A stretch of 64,000 nt of DNA from Gerris lacustris. Lineage: Eukaryota > Arthropoda > Insecta > Hemiptera > Gerridae. The notes below the pieces were generated by a model, which had not been told where the DNA came from, ran no database searches, and saw only the letters and a list, made by a program, of their open reading frames with translations. This document shows, in pieces, positions 22,862 to 34,254 of the stretch. The position numbers and the translations under genes are program-made. Every line of letters starts with the position of its first letter. Positions within the stretch are counted from its first letter, which is position 1. The stretch covers positions 32,935,105 to 32,999,104 of the forward strand of contig OX578278.1 of assembly GCA_951217055.1 (NCBI GenBank), written 5' to 3'.

Positions 22862-22961
22862 GGTCTGTGTGTCCGCGAATTATGAAACGTGCGACGATAA
22901 CTTGAGTAAATGTCGACCGATTTTGATGAAATTTGGTAGACATGTTCATTTTACCAATGCC
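22685..22961 (+). repeat. Dispersed repeat family D, copy with long (TCTG)n tract
   Basis: It starts at 'GCTTCCGAGCTTACCGAAGG', followed by 'TAACGGAAGC', giving a terminal TTCCG...CGGAA hairpin. It continues 'GAAATCCGTTTCAGACAT' and then a run of about eight TCTG units (22,828-22,862), followed by 'GATGAAATTTGGTAGACATG'. Overlapping ORFs with SVCLSVCLS repeats come from the simple repeat. Confidence 0.75.
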
Positions 22962-23190
22962 CAGGATGAGTTCGTTGGACAACGTTATCCGTCCAAGCGT
23001 TCACGAGCAACGCTCGCGTAAACGTGAACTTTAAATTTAAAATTGGAATTTTAGGTCGGGGAAAAAATCTACCTTCATCTATTCAATGAGACAAACATTT
23101 TTTTCAAATACAATGTTTTAGTAAAACCAAAAGCGACACCGCTATGAAGTGTTAAAGATCGCTAAAACTATTAATAGTCTTTACAAAATA
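22962..23190 (+). repeat. Dispersed repeat family N, copy 1
   Basis: 'GAGTTCGTTGGACAACGTTA', 'CACGAGCAACGCTCGCGTAA', 'CTACCTTCATCTATTCAATG' and 'AAGCGACACCGCTATGAAGT' recur at 36,638-36,960 and inverted at 53,100-53,420. Confidence 0.7.
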
Positions 23191-23224
23191 AACAATATAA
23201 CAATAAAGTAATATAACAATAATT

Positions 23225-23280
23225 GTTATAGTACATGATAGGATGCGAGGAAGCTATGTGCCACACTAATTGGCAGTCTA
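23225..23280 (+). repeat. Repeat family G, copy 2
   Basis: 'CATGATAGGATGCGAGGAAG' and 'TGCCACACTAATTGGCAGTC' match the copies at 18,639 and (inverted) 27,345. Confidence 0.65.
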
Positions 23281-23344
23281 TTTTTTACTTATCTGCTCAT
23301 TTATTTAGTTTTTTTACGAGAATTTGAGAAGGGTAAAGACAAAC

Positions 23345-23412
23345 TATTTGGGGCTAATTTGATTCCTGGGGGGGCTAATTTGGTTTCGGGGGGGGGGCTT
23401 AAGCCCCCTTAT
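23345..23412. repeat. Fragment of family M (G-run, CTAATTTG, CTTAAGCCCCC)
   Basis: Two 'GGGGGGCTAATTTG' type units and a GGGGG-CTTAAG-CCCCC hairpin resemble the ends of the element at 20,586-21,548. Confidence 0.45.
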
Positions 23413-23459
23413 ACAATCTTAAACAATAATAATAATGTAGACCTAAATTAATATCTCAT

Positions 23460-23540
23460 TGTTATTAATAGTTCATATTACTCCATTGTTAATCCCATAA
23501 GTTTCAACCTTTTGTGCCCAATATTTTCTCTTCCAAATAC
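23460..23540 (+). repeat. Family D fragment joined to family E
   Basis: 'CCCATAAGTTTCAACCTTTT' and 'CTCTTCCAAATACGCA' match the 3' part of family D. The match ends where family E begins. Confidence 0.5.
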
Positions 23541-24432
23541 GCAAAACTTTTTATTGTGATGGCGCGAAAATTCGATTATGAGATTTTGATGGATTTACAC
23601 GTTTTGAGGTCTCCTGAGTTCAAAATAATTATTTTTAAAAAATGTCTGTCTGTCGTCTGTGCAAACGCGTGGAGCCTAAACGAAGAAATTTGGCATACAT
23701 GTTTAGAAAAATCATACCCCGAGGCGAGATGGAGAAATAAATTTTAGTTCAAAATTTGAGGGCACTACCCCCCAAAAACTCTGAAGAAACGTGGAAAAAA
23801 CTATTTCTCGAAAATGGTTTCGACAATTTTTATTAAGAAATTCTAAAATGTAGTCCATTTAAATATGAATCTAACGACATAAGCTGTTTTCCCGGGAAAA
23901 TCTAGTTCCTAAGAAAATAGATGTACACGCGGACGGAGAGAAGAAGTTATTTTTATGATACATTTTAATAAAATGTTCACTAATTATTAAATGTGCCCGG
24001 GGTAAAACCCGTGCTCTCTCTGGCCGCGTTTTAAGCTATTTTCTTTAAGCTAGATTTTCCCCGGGAAAACGGCTTATATCGTTAGATTCATATTTAAATT
24101 GACTCCATTTTAGAACTTTTTAATCAAAATCGTCGGAACCGTTTTCGAGAAATAATATTTTTCACGTTTTTTCAGAGTTTTGGGAGATAGCACCCCAAAT
24201 TTGGAGCTAAAATTGATTTCTCGATTTCGCCTCGGGGTATGCTTTTTCTGAACATGTATGCAAAATTTCGTCGAAATCGGCCCAGTAGTTCAGGCTCCAG
24301 GCGTCTGCACAGACAGGCGGCAGACAGAAATTTTTAAAAACCACTTTTTTGGATCCAGGGGACCTCAACCTCAAAACGTATAAAATCGCGCCATCACAAT
24401 ACTTTCTCTTTATATAAGAAAGTAAAAAGGAG
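23541..24432. repeat. Inverted pair of family E copies
   Basis: Arm 23,541-23,945 and arm 24,010-24,432 are inverse copies around a loop of about 65 nt. Each has 'ATTGTGATGGCGCGAAAAT' or its diverged form, a TGTCTGTCTGTCGTCTGTGC tract, 'GAAATTTGGCATACATGTTT', 'CCCCGAGGCGA' and 'GCTGTTTTCCCGGGAAAATC'. The outer end on the right includes a CTTTCT...AGAAAG hairpin. Minus ORF 24207-24461 and plus ORF 23514-23747 are parallel translations of the same repeat. Confidence 0.8.
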
Positions 24433-24509
24433 AGATAAAAATTAAATAAATTTGACAGCAATTATGGACGAAGAGAAACAATAGTGGGACGTTAAAGCAA
24501 AACATAACG

Positions 24510-24570
24510 TAAAGTACGCGATAGGACGGGAGGAAGCTTGTTGTGGCCCATAGCTTCCTACCGTTGCCAG
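24510..24570 (+). repeat. Repeat family G, diverged partial copy
   Basis: 'GTACGCGATAGGACGGGAGG' is followed by a local AGGAAGCT...AGCTTCCT hairpin. Confidence 0.5.
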
Positions 24571-24660
24571 ATTTATTTTTGATTTTTTTTAAATACTTAT
24601 TTTAATAAAAATGTTTATCGCACGGATATTATTGGCATATTGACATTATAATGCAAATTT

Positions 24661-25015
24661 TTAGGGTCCGTAGCCAAAAACCAAGGACCCTTATATTTTC
24701 CTGCGTGTCTGTCTGTCTGTCCGTCCGTCCGTCTGTCGCATGCTCTCACGGCTACACTTTTTGTCCGATCTCTTTGAAATTTGGCATATATGTGTATAGT
24801 ACCTACCCACACATTTTAAAAAAAATATTTTTTAAAACAATTAGGGTAAAAAAACTTAAGGGTTAAAAAAGAATTCTCTTTTTGGAGACTGTGTGGGGTA
24901 TCATATAAAAGGGTACGTCGAGCTCATTACAAAAATATATAATGTTTTGATTATAAGCTTTGATTGGTCGAGCATAGGCGAGTTTGAAGTTAGTGTGAAA
25001 AGAGAGACTATATAT
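24661..25015 (-). repeat. Dispersed repeat family B, truncated inverted copy
   Basis: It begins 'AGGGTCCGTAGCCAAAAACC' and 'AAGGACCCTTATATTTTCCT', then a (TGTC/CGTC)n tract, 'GAAATTTGGCATATATGTGT' and 'GGTATCATATAAAAGGGTAC'. It breaks off near the 'GCGAGTTTGAAGTTAGTGTG' segment, so the distal half of the element is missing. Confidence 0.75.
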
Positions 25016-25237
25016 AAGATATAAACAAAATGATATCAATTAAACTTCCGCTACCACAGATTACAGATCAATCGTTATTTCTAACTCTTAAGGACATGCG
25101 GCTCAACTGCATCAGATTTAAAAATAGGGTTGAAGTAAGCTGTAGCTGTAGATTGCAATAATAATAGTTATAACTGTACATGTAAATTATCACTTCTCAA
25201 AAGAAACAGTTTTCAGTTTATCGAACAAAATAGAAAA

Positions 25238-25364
<127 letters not shown>

Positions 25365-25473
25365 AGCCATTTATTGATCATACAAATACACATTGAGATA
25401 TAAAAAAATTCATTATTAAAAGTAATAGGTACTATTTGTATTTGCATTCGAACAAATCAGCAGAACGCTGTGG

Positions 25474-25477
<4 letters not shown>

Positions 25478-25547
<70 letters not shown>
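25478..25547. repeat. (AT)n microsatellite, about 70 bp
   Basis: Uninterrupted AT dinucleotide tract, 110 bp after the previous one. Confidence 0.97.
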
Positions 25548-25551
<4 letters not shown>

Positions 25552-26505
25552 TTATTATTCTTTGTATTTTAGAAGAAGCTACTTTTTTCGTTATCTAGTT
25601 GTATTAGCTATAAATGCGTAATGCTACCTTTGTAAGAGGTATAATTAACAGAAAAATGTTTTATTGTAAAGAAAAGATTTAATAGTGTGGAAAGTTTAAC
25701 TTTGGGAAATTGGTTTCTTGTAATTGGGGACCTGAAGAATCATATTATATTTTAACAACGGTTTTTGAACGCTATTAAGATGAGTACGTCTATTGAGATG
25801 ATTCAGTCGTTATCTTTAATGTCGATGATTACTATAAAGAGAAGCGAAAATTGGTGGTGATTTAATCGTGTGTGCAATCAAAGTTTTGCAAAATCTAAGT
25901 TAAACTAAGTTTGCAGTTATAATCTATAATCTATATAAATAAAAACTTTTTTTTTTATTTTCTCGGTGGCGCAACAGTCGACCCTAGTAGCACGACTTGG
26001 TCGCAGTAGGATAACCCACAGGACTAGTCACTTGGTCTTTTGGGACATCCCGTGGATGGTAGAAATATTGCTTATGGATGACCACCCTTCTAACATCCAA
26101 ATTCCATTTTTTAATATGGGCCAATTTAGAAAATATAACTTTATATTCAACTAACAGTAAAATACTCTCCGTCTCTGAATCAATTTCAACTTAGAAAGTA
26201 CATCGAAAACAAATCTCTCTACTTAATCTGCTACATGTTATAGAAATCTTATTTTGCTTAGTACATCCAGTGAGTGTATCAAGAGTGACATCCATAGGAT
26301 ATAATTAATGGGATACTTTTGCAACATAGACCCAAATAGGATGACTATCCTTAGGATGACCCAATAAGGCATCAACATGGGATAAACATATAGTGGAAAC
26401 TATGAACCAACGATTATGGACAGGATAAAATTTGGACAAAAGGATCATCATAAAGATTTCCTTTTTTATTAGTTGATCCAGACGGCTCTCTGCATACACT
26501 GTTGT
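25548..26505. other. No gene recognised; possible degenerate SINE at 25,962
   Basis: 'CTCGGTGGCGCAACAGTCG' at 25,962 is a good A-box type sequence, but no clear B box follows. The ORF at 25966-26154 overlaps it and is not credible. The 'ATAGACCCA' and 'GGATGACTATCCTTAGGAT' segment at 26,328-26,362 recurs at 28,247-28,283. Confidence 0.4.
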
Positions 26506-26546
26506 AATGATGGGTGAGTCGGCCTAGCAAGCCGACGCCCATCATT
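26506..26546. repeat. Strong stem-loop AATGATGGG...CCCATCATT
   Basis: The left strand AATGATGGGTGAGTCGGC pairs with GCCGACGCCCATCATT across a 7-nt loop. The only break is TGAG opposite CG. It stands alone in AT-rich DNA; no flanking element was identified. Confidence 0.7.
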
Positions 26547-27344
26547 CATATTTTATGGTTCATGAAGATCGCCTTGGTGTAAAACTGTAACTAATTTCGT
26601 TTCATACCCTTTCGATGTGGGCTTTGCATAAGTACTAAGCATGGTATCACGAGAAAGTTAAAACGTAATGAAATATTTGTTAATGAAAAGGTATAATGAT
26701 GCCAAACAATATTACGATGCACTGTTACGTATATTCATATCTCGTTATGCCAGTGATTAAAATGAATCATTAATATTAATCAGAGATAAAAAAAAAAAAA
26801 AAACTTAGGCAGATTAAAAAGTGAAGAGAAAGCACTGAGAGACTATTACAGGGTCATTCACATCAGGCTAAACAAAGCCTTAATACTCACATCTCATCTT
26901 ATCTTAATATCACATTATAATTACAATTATTCATTAATTAAGTAGGTGGTCAAGTGTTAAAATTATTTCAACTGACTCGACATCATAATATAAAGAATAC
27001 TAAAGTATAAGATATGGTTTATGCAACAACTCTAAGATTTATGGTTAATTGGTTAGGAAAAACTTTTCACTCAAAATACTGTATAAAGTGCACCTGAAAT
27101 ATATTAAATTAAAGTTTTGTCAATTGATCAGAATTTAAAAAAAAATCGATAATTTTCATTTCATGTATATTACGAAAACCTAAAAACATGGCCATTTTTC
27201 CAGTATGTCTGTCTGTTTGAAGTATATGTTTGTCGGGGAGGGACGCAGATCCGAATTTATAGGTGTAAAACAGGCACATCTTCGAGGCTTTGTTTCATCG
27301 AAATATATAGAAGATAACAAGACTTATCAGCAATTAAAAAGTAG
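26547..27344. other. No gene recognised
   Basis: AT-rich noncoding sequence with a 15-nt poly-A near 26,789. Confidence 0.4.
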
Positions 27345-27425
27345 ACTGCCAATTGGTGTGGCACATAGCTTCCTCGCATCCTATCACGTACTTTATTAAT
27401 TTAATGCTTTTACAGGCATTATTGT
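27345..27425 (-). repeat. Repeat family G, inverted copy
   Basis: 'GACTGCCAATTGGTGTGGCA' through 'CTCGCATCCTATCACGTACT' and 'GGCATTATTGTCTAATTTT' is the inverse of 18,590-18,690. It directly abuts the left end of the palindromic family D element. Confidence 0.7.
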
Positions 27426-28107
27426 CTAATTTTTGCTTCCGAGCTTACCAAAGGTAACGGAAACGGAAGCTATGTGACCGTTCCCAAGAACAAAAAATCG
27501 GAGACCTAAATGGTCTCCGATTTTTAAAATTCCAAGACAGAAATCCGTTACAGACATGAGGGAACATTTTTGGTTCCGTGTCTGTCTGTCGGTCTGTCGT
27601 TCAATTTTTGCGAACCAACATATCTTAAAAACTACACCTCAGATTATAATGAAATTTGGATGGTAGGTGATGATTAGCCTATTGTTGGTCCCATATAAGT
27701 TTCAACCTTCTCCAACTATTTTTTTCTCTTCCAAATGCGCACAATCATACATTTATTTACACCTAAACTTTTGAAGTTATAGGTGTAAATAAATGGATGT
27801 TTGTGCTTATCTGGAAGAGAAACAAATGGGCACAGAAAGTCGAACTTATATGGGACCAACAATGGGCTAATTGTGACCTACCATCCAAATTTCATTAAAA
27901 TCGAATGTGTAGTTTTTAAAATATGTTGGTTCGCAAAAATTGAACAACAGACCGACAGACAGACAAAAACCAAAAACCAAAAATGTTCTTTGATGTCTGA
28001 AACGGATTTCTGTCTTGGATATTTGAAATCGGAGAAATAAAATATTTTCGTTCTGCAGAACGATCACATAGCTTCCGTTACCTTCGGTAAGCTCGGAAGT
28101 AAAATAT
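27426..28107. mobile_element. Palindromic family D element, about 680 bp
   Basis: The left end CTTCCGAGCTTACC and right end GGTAAGCTCGGAAG are inverse. The arms stay inverse throughout, including 'CCAAGACAGAAATCCGT', the (GACAGACA) tract, 'GGGCTAATTGTGACCTACCA' and 'ACATTTATTTACACCTA' on either side of the centre near 27,780. The other family D copies look like half-elements of this structure. No transposase was seen. Confidence 0.8.
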
Positions 28108-28354
28108 AAAAATAAAGGGGCCGAGTATGTGCTTTCAGTACACGCAAAGGGGGTCTATAGGCATAGGCGGTGATTTTAAAAAATCGAACTGTACCGTTAA
28201 CCAGCATAATCGGCCCAGCTGTTTCAAATAGGCTATTTTTGAAACATAGACCCATATGTGACTGGATGACTATCCTTAGGATAACCAAAAAAGTTTTATT
28301 TTAAAAGTTTAATTTATTTTTATTATTTAAGTTTTATTATTTATTTTAAGTTAT

Positions 28355-28440
28355 TATATTATTTGTCGTCTAAACACGATGAAACTACTCCGAAGTCTCT
28401 CGCTCAAACCGTTCCTGATATAATAAGAATAAGTTGACGC
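28355..28440. repeat. Direct repeat 'CGATGAAACTACTCC', unit 1
   Basis: 'CGTCTAAACACGATGAAACT', 'ACTCCGAAGTCTCTCGCTCA' and 'AACCGTT' recur 226 bp downstream at 28,585-28,660 with three changes. Both units are preceded by 'TTTTAAGTT' and 'TATTTT' strings, so the tandem period may be about 226 bp. Confidence 0.65.
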
Positions 28441-28581
28441 AAACCGTCGACATGTTAAGATATAATAAGTTTAAGATTTTTGGAGGGAAGAGGATATTTT
28501 TTTCACAAAATATACGACGTAAGTTTATTTTAGTTTTTACTATTTTTAAGTTTTATTTTATTACAGGTTTATTTTGAATAA

Positions 28582-28665
28582 TTTATTATCATCGTCTAAA
28601 CGTGATGAAACTACTCCAAAGTCTCTAGCTCAAACCGTTTCTAAAAGTAATAAGTTCTTAATAGT
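28582..28665. repeat. Direct repeat 'CGATGAAACTACTCC', unit 2
   Basis: Partner of the repeat at 28,355-28,440. Confidence 0.65.
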
Positions 28666-29499
28666 CATAGTAAGTCTTTATAGTTAATGACAGACATGGC
28701 GCAAAGATGAATTGGTACAAAAACCAAACCAAATATATATCTTTCATTTAACACCCCAGATGACCAATTTTTGGACGCTTTTACGTAAAAAATCATGCTT
28801 TGAAAAATGGTATAACAATCGCGTTTGTTGATTTTTTTTTACATAAAAACTGCAATAAAAAAAACAACACTATAGCACGTAGATTTGAATGTTGTTTATT
28901 GACATCAGAAATGCTTAATCTGGGAAAGTTTCAGCTATCTAGGTAGTAATATAAAAATTGATTACAAAATTTGTACCTCACAAGCAAGTGGTAAATAAAA
29001 GCGTGTACTATTTACTAGATCTACATTCCACATTCCACATTGCGCCATTAGGAGAAGCGGGTAATTGAATATTTATGAACATTGTTGCTATACTTCATGG
29101 CATGACCCCGCCATCTAACAGTCTTTTCTACAGCGTGTTGAACCTACCTGTTCACGATGGAAATCATTTTATTCCATTGTGCCGTGCCTAATCGTAAAAT
29201 AGAGGAATTTTTGCTTTCAATAAATAGCCTTCAAATTGAGATTTGCAGGTTACTTTATTCTTAATATTGAAATTAATTATACACAATGTAGTCCTTAATC
29301 GTTTTAATAAAAATTTGGAAACGAAACTATTTAGGAATTTCACTTAATGGTAAGGTCTACATGCGATAATGCAGCATATTAGAGCTAGGAATAAAATCCA
29401 TTGATAACCAGAGAAGGCTATTGTTAATAATAGAAAATAGCAAGAGTAGTAATTTTTATAAATATATTTAGGGTCCATTGAGCTAATTAGGATTCATTC
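28666..29499. other. No gene recognised
   Basis: Noncoding sequence without matches elsewhere in the window. Confidence 0.4.
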
Positions 29500-29690
29500 T
29501 GTCTTCTGTCTTATATAGGACGGGAGAGAATAGGCTACCTCCCAAAGGTAATTGATATGATTATCAGTGTGAAACATATGTTACCTCCACGGGATTCAAA
29601 CCATCGCCAGGTGTATTGATAATGACCTTATTTTCAGGTGAGAATTTAGCGTATACGTTAACCACTGGGTGCAAATTGTGCGACATCGAA
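29500..29690 (-). mobile_element. tRNA-derived SINE (family L), minus copy
   Basis: On the minus strand 'CAGTGGTTAACGTATACGC' is A-box-like and 'GATGGTTTGAATCCCGTGG' is B-box-like. Downstream 'GTTTCACACTGATAATCATA' matches the + copy at 34,255 ('TTACACAACACTGATGATCA'). The A-to-B distance is longer than in a normal tRNA. Confidence 0.5.
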
Positions 29691-29814
29691 TTTACAAGGC
29701 GTAAAAAAGACTTTGTTTGACTAAGCATTCTATTTAACATCAATTATTCAATTAACATGAAATGGTCTATGTCTATGTCTATATTATTAGGATATAGATA
29801 CTAAATAACTTTTT

Positions 29815-30192
29815 CTCGGCCGCTCTCCGTCCGCGATTAAAGCTATTTTCTTAGGAACTAGATTTTTCCCGGAAAACGGCTAAAATTGTTAGATGCGTAC
29901 TTAAATGGACTACATTTTAGAATTTTTTAAATAATAATAAACTAAACCGTTTTCAAAAAATAATATGTTTTTTTAGAGTTTTTGGGGGTAGCGCCCCAAA
30001 TTTTGAGCCTTACCGATTTCGCCTCTGGATATGATTTTTCTGATCATGTATGCCAAAATTAGTTCAGTAGTAGACGACAGATAGACATTTTTTATAAACA
30101 ATTTTTTGGACTCAGTGGATCTCAAAACGTCCATCAAAATTGAATTTTCGCGCATCACAATACTTTCTCTTTGTATGAGAAAGTAAAAAGGA
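29815..30192 (-). repeat. Dispersed repeat family E, minus copy
   Basis: It contains the inverse of the family E order: 'AGCTATTTTCTTAGGAACTA', 'CCCGGAAAACGGC', 'GGGGGTAGCGCCCCAAATTT', 'GACGACAGATAGACATTTTT' and 'CGCGCATCACAATACTTTCT', followed by an AGAAAGTAAAAAG end. Confidence 0.8.
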
Positions 30193-30504
30193 TGGGAAAA
30201 ATCAATGGGCACAAATTAAAATAGAGGATAGAAGGTTTTAGGTTCGAGAGTGAAAGAAACACAACGATAATACACGAACCTGTCCTTATGTGTATCGTGT
30301 ACCGAGAACTCCTTTGTGTTCGTAAAAAACCGACAGAAAGTGGATCGCTTCGAATGGTTCGGGAACATCTCGTGAACCTCTAATATCCTAAAATTGAATT
30401 CAAACATAAGCGTTGTAATTTGGCTTAATGAAAAATAAGAAGTTCGACGCACTCAATGTTAAATACTAAATACTAGTGATGATTCGCATAAAGATGTTGC
30501 GTAT

Positions 30505-30900
30505 ACCAGGAACCATTTTTCGGGGAAAAACTTACATATTCTTAACCTACCTGAAAAGAGCTTTAAACTTTTATTTAACATACCATGTAAGCATAAACTT
30601 TTCAACACCCACGTTTCGGCCATATTTGTTTTCCAAATACCGCCATATATGCAATTTTCTTTGAAAATAATTACTTCTAAATTACTTTCTTATTCTTCAA
30701 GACTTTATAAACTATGTATAACATGTCAAGCTAACTAAAACCATTTTTTAAGTCTTTCCCCATATTCGCTGCCATATGGAAAATATTAAGAGTGAAATTT
30801 CCAAAAAATGCTTAGTGAGCCGAATTTCTTTCTAATCGATCAATTTTTACATTAGTTATCGTTGGACAAACACAAAATTCCGTCTCCGAAATAAAGAACT
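30505..30900 (+). repeat. Dispersed repeat family A, copy 2
   Basis: 'AACATACCATGTAAGCATAA', 'TTTCGGCCATATTTGTTTTC', 'TTATTCTTCAAGACTTTATA' and 'GCTAACTAAAACCATTTTTT' follow the order seen at 32,890-33,345. ORF 30476-30664 is incidental. Confidence 0.65.
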
Positions 30901-32199
30901 CACGATCCTTCAATAAAAAAAAATGCTACTTAAAATGCAGTAATGTAAAACTAGTTCAAATTTGGCTTATTTTAAACTAATTTTATATATTTTTGTTTGT
31001 TCAATTTGATTATCTGACACAGTAAAATCTTTAGAAAAGTGTTTAAATATTATGTAGAAAGAAGTGAATAAGTATTGAAAATGATAAAATATTTAAACAA
31101 GTTTGTCAGGTCCTTTAAATCCTTTTGGTCTGGTCAAGTTCGTCCGGAATTACTTGGTGAGATATATATATATATATTTTTTTTTTATTCATAGAAATAA
31201 TTGTTTGAAGAAAGAATGTTTCATGTTTAAGTCCAGTAAAGTTTCTAATGTAAGCGGTATTCTAGTTGGGTTGCCGCATTGAAGTCCATAAAATTCCTTT
31301 ATAGTTGTTTGCTTGCGTAATACAAGGGCGGAGGGACTCTTCGACTAATATCGTGAAAGTTCCTTAAGGTTGCTTTCCCCGTCTGCCTCTAACCTCGGGG
31401 ATGACTTAAGAAAGTGAACTCGGAATAGTTTGGGCTGCAAGTGGTTGCTTCGTCTGGGAGAACGATGTATTCCACCTGTTACATCATAAACTAAAACTCA
31501 ATATCCTTACCACTACTCTTTAGTCTATGTAATAATAGACGTAAAACACCTCCTTCCTAGATTTAATCACGATTGGAAATCACGTACACTTTATAATATT
31601 TCATTTTAGAAGACATCAGATTATTCACTTTATATAAAGATAATACTTTTCAAAGAATCGCCAAGGACCTCCTTACGACCTAAAAATAAATAGATAATCG
31701 GTAATTCCCATGCACAAACTGTAAAAAATAAATGTTGTCTTAAGAAGGCATGACACTGAAAACTGCAGAGGTCAGTTAACTCCGACATTGACGATACTTC
31801 AACAACCAAAACAATAAGGAAACATCACTAATACAAAGATAACCTTTTCATTTTACCATGATAACTATCATATCTAAACCTCATGATTATGCTGTTTAAA
31901 TATGTAAATTTGCATAATGAATAATATATATATATATATTTTTTACAAATAATATGTGTAAGGTTTTTTCAATATTTGCTATTTTGTACGCAGTAAGTTT
32001 CATACGTCTTAAATTTATAAACGAATTAATATAACTTAAACTTATTTTTATTATAAAATATTTTACAAGATATAATATTAATTTAACAATTAATAATGCA
32101 TAATAACAATTTTATTTTATTTATTTTTTATTTCCTCAATATATCACATGACAACACCATGATAGCATTGACCTTGTGGTTGTCAAGATATAAAATTAG
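30901..32199. other. No gene recognised
   Basis: AT-rich sequence with short (TA)n tracts near 31,161 and 31,926. The 31,310-31,480 portion is slightly GC-richer without an ORF. Confidence 0.4.
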
Positions 32200-32420
32200 T
32201 ATCGCCGCCGGAGCGGCGGTTTCGTGTTTTGTTTAATTCAAGTATTCTAGAAAATCGTTGCTAAGCAGCATAATAAATACAAACACGTCAAACTTTCTCG
32301 GCCTCTGTATTAAAATGAAAAACATTTGTTCTGGTAAAAAGAGCCACAAAGGCCGAACTTCTTTTTACGAGGTTTAGAATAGTTACGGAAAAGGTGTTTG
32401 TGTTTAAGAAATGTGTCGGT
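32200..32420. other. Local CG-rich patch with CGCCGC/GCGGCG hairpin
   Basis: CGCCGC (32,203-32,208) pairs with GCGGCG (32,213-32,218). The next 200 bp are relatively rich in CpG for this window and free of repeats seen elsewhere. It could be the 5' end of an unannotated gene, but no ATG with a convincing downstream exon was found. Confidence 0.25.
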
Positions 32421-32884
32421 GCCTATTACAATATTAGTATTTGTTACAATAGTTTTTTGGATTTGTTTGACGTATGTAATTATATCGTATATTGTTTGTT
32501 GAATTTAAATATAACTTTTTGCGTGTGCCTCAGTAAAAAATACGGTCTTTATTATTTCTTTGCGGTATCTCGTCGTACAGGCGACGAAAATTAGTACGAA
32601 ACATTAGATACTATAATTAATGTTCGTATTTAGTTTTAGGCTCAAATACTCCTTAGGATTATTGGATTAAGACTAAGCAGCTCACATTCACTTGTGAAGA
32701 TAATGCCAACTGCCAACAATTTATGAAAGAACATGATTATGTCCCAACTAGGGACATTTTTTTGTAGATTAAATATTTGCTTTCTAGTGATGCGTTGCAC
32801 TCCGAATGCACGTACTTAGGATGTACAGAGGAATAATAATCATTACCTATCCCTAATCCCTACTCAAAAACACCTTTTGACTTA

Positions 32885-33070
32885 AAAACCCTTTTTTGTG
32901 TTTTCTGTTATATGTGCGGCAGCCATTTTGAAAGAATATGGCATAATATGTATATTTTCTTTCTCTACTCATAAATAGTTTTGAAATCATAAGCAACATG
33001 CCATATAAGCATAACATTTTTTTCAATACATACTCTGATTACGGCCAAAGTTGTTTTCAAAATGCTGAAA

Positions 33071-33117
<47 letters not shown>

Positions 33118-33345
33118 TAATAATAGTAACATACTCCTTTTCTTACTCTTCAAGATCTATAAAGTGATATAAACCATGATATGCTGACTAACATTTTTTT
33201 TAGTCGTTCGCCATATTTGCCACAATCTTTAAAATATTAAGTTTGAATTTCTAAAAACTGTACAGTTGTCACAAATGCTGAGATGCACTTGTGTGCAGAA
33301 TTACGTTCAAATGGACACATTATTACACCAGTTATCGTTAGGCAA
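32885..33345 (+). repeat. Dispersed repeat family A, copy 3, interrupted by poly-T(47)
   Basis: It matches copies 1 and 2 ('AACATGCCATATAAGCATAA', 'CTTACTCTTCAAGATCTATA', 'ACAGTTGTCACAAATGCTGA', 'GAGATGCACTTGTGTGCAGA'). An uninterrupted T-run sits at about 33,070-33,116; the lysine-rich minus ORF over it is an artefact. Confidence 0.7.
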
Positions 33346-34254
33346 ACAAAAAACCCAGAAAAGTTTAAAATCCCAAGTCTCTTACATGAAAAACTTATTT
33401 AGGAACGTAGCAGCGTTCCGCCCCGCCAAGTCAAAAAGTCAAAATTTCACGAAAGCTGCCCGTGTATATATACTGTAGGTGACAAACTAGGGTTTTTGAG
33501 GGTCTGCAGCGTGGAATACGTACAAGCTACCTGAATATTTTTTTAATATCTTTAAAGGCCGTGTCCTGTAGATCAAAATTAAAAAAAAAGTCGAAATACG
33601 GTAGAAGTAGAGAAAAATATAGGTTTGAAAATGGTAGTTTTGATTACTTCTTATACTTATTCTTCCTTCATTTTACGTTGACGCACCTACAGCCTTAACT
33701 ATTTTGATGAATGAGGGCTTTTTGGATTCGTCTAGGGCACTAGTGCATTTCCCCCCCCCCCCCCCTTACAACCCCTCAACTCATTCCTACGCTGAATGCG
33801 GAGCGAGAAACCAAGCTAGCGATTAGCGAACAGTCTAAAATGTGTAGAAACCAAGTAAGCGTCATACGACAGATTTTTGGTCCGATATAATCATTCAATT
33901 ATGGTCCTTGAAACGGCAAATTAATTCGTGTAAAACAAAAAGGGAAACGCTCCAAAACTAACGTAGGTAGTTTCCTTGATTTTATACAGGAGCCCAAAAT
34001 AACATTTAATAAAGAATTTGGTAGGTACCCATTAAATATTGAAGAAGTTCTAAATACACGCGGTAAGACAATTCGGACGAAACAATTAAGAAAATATTAG
34101 AAACACTCTTATAAAATTCTATCCATAAGAGAAGGACGATATTATAATTGCATAAAGCAACACACAGCATACAAGACAACTTCATGCAGTGGAAATTATT
34201 TTATTTGTTTTCTTTAAAATAGTTCAAAAAAGCTAAATCTTGATTTGGTTACAG
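33346..34254. other. No gene recognised; poly-C tract at about 33,751
   Basis: A C-run of about 15 follows 'GCACTAGTGCATTT' and interrupts otherwise AT-rich noncoding sequence. Confidence 0.4.

Noticed and set aside
22685..23021. ORFs with repeated SVCLSVCLS
   Set aside because: Encoded by the (TCTG)n tract of repeat family D, open in several frames on both strands.
32965..33153. Lysine-rich minus ORF
   Set aside because: The K-run is the translation of a 47-nt T-tract inside repeat family A.
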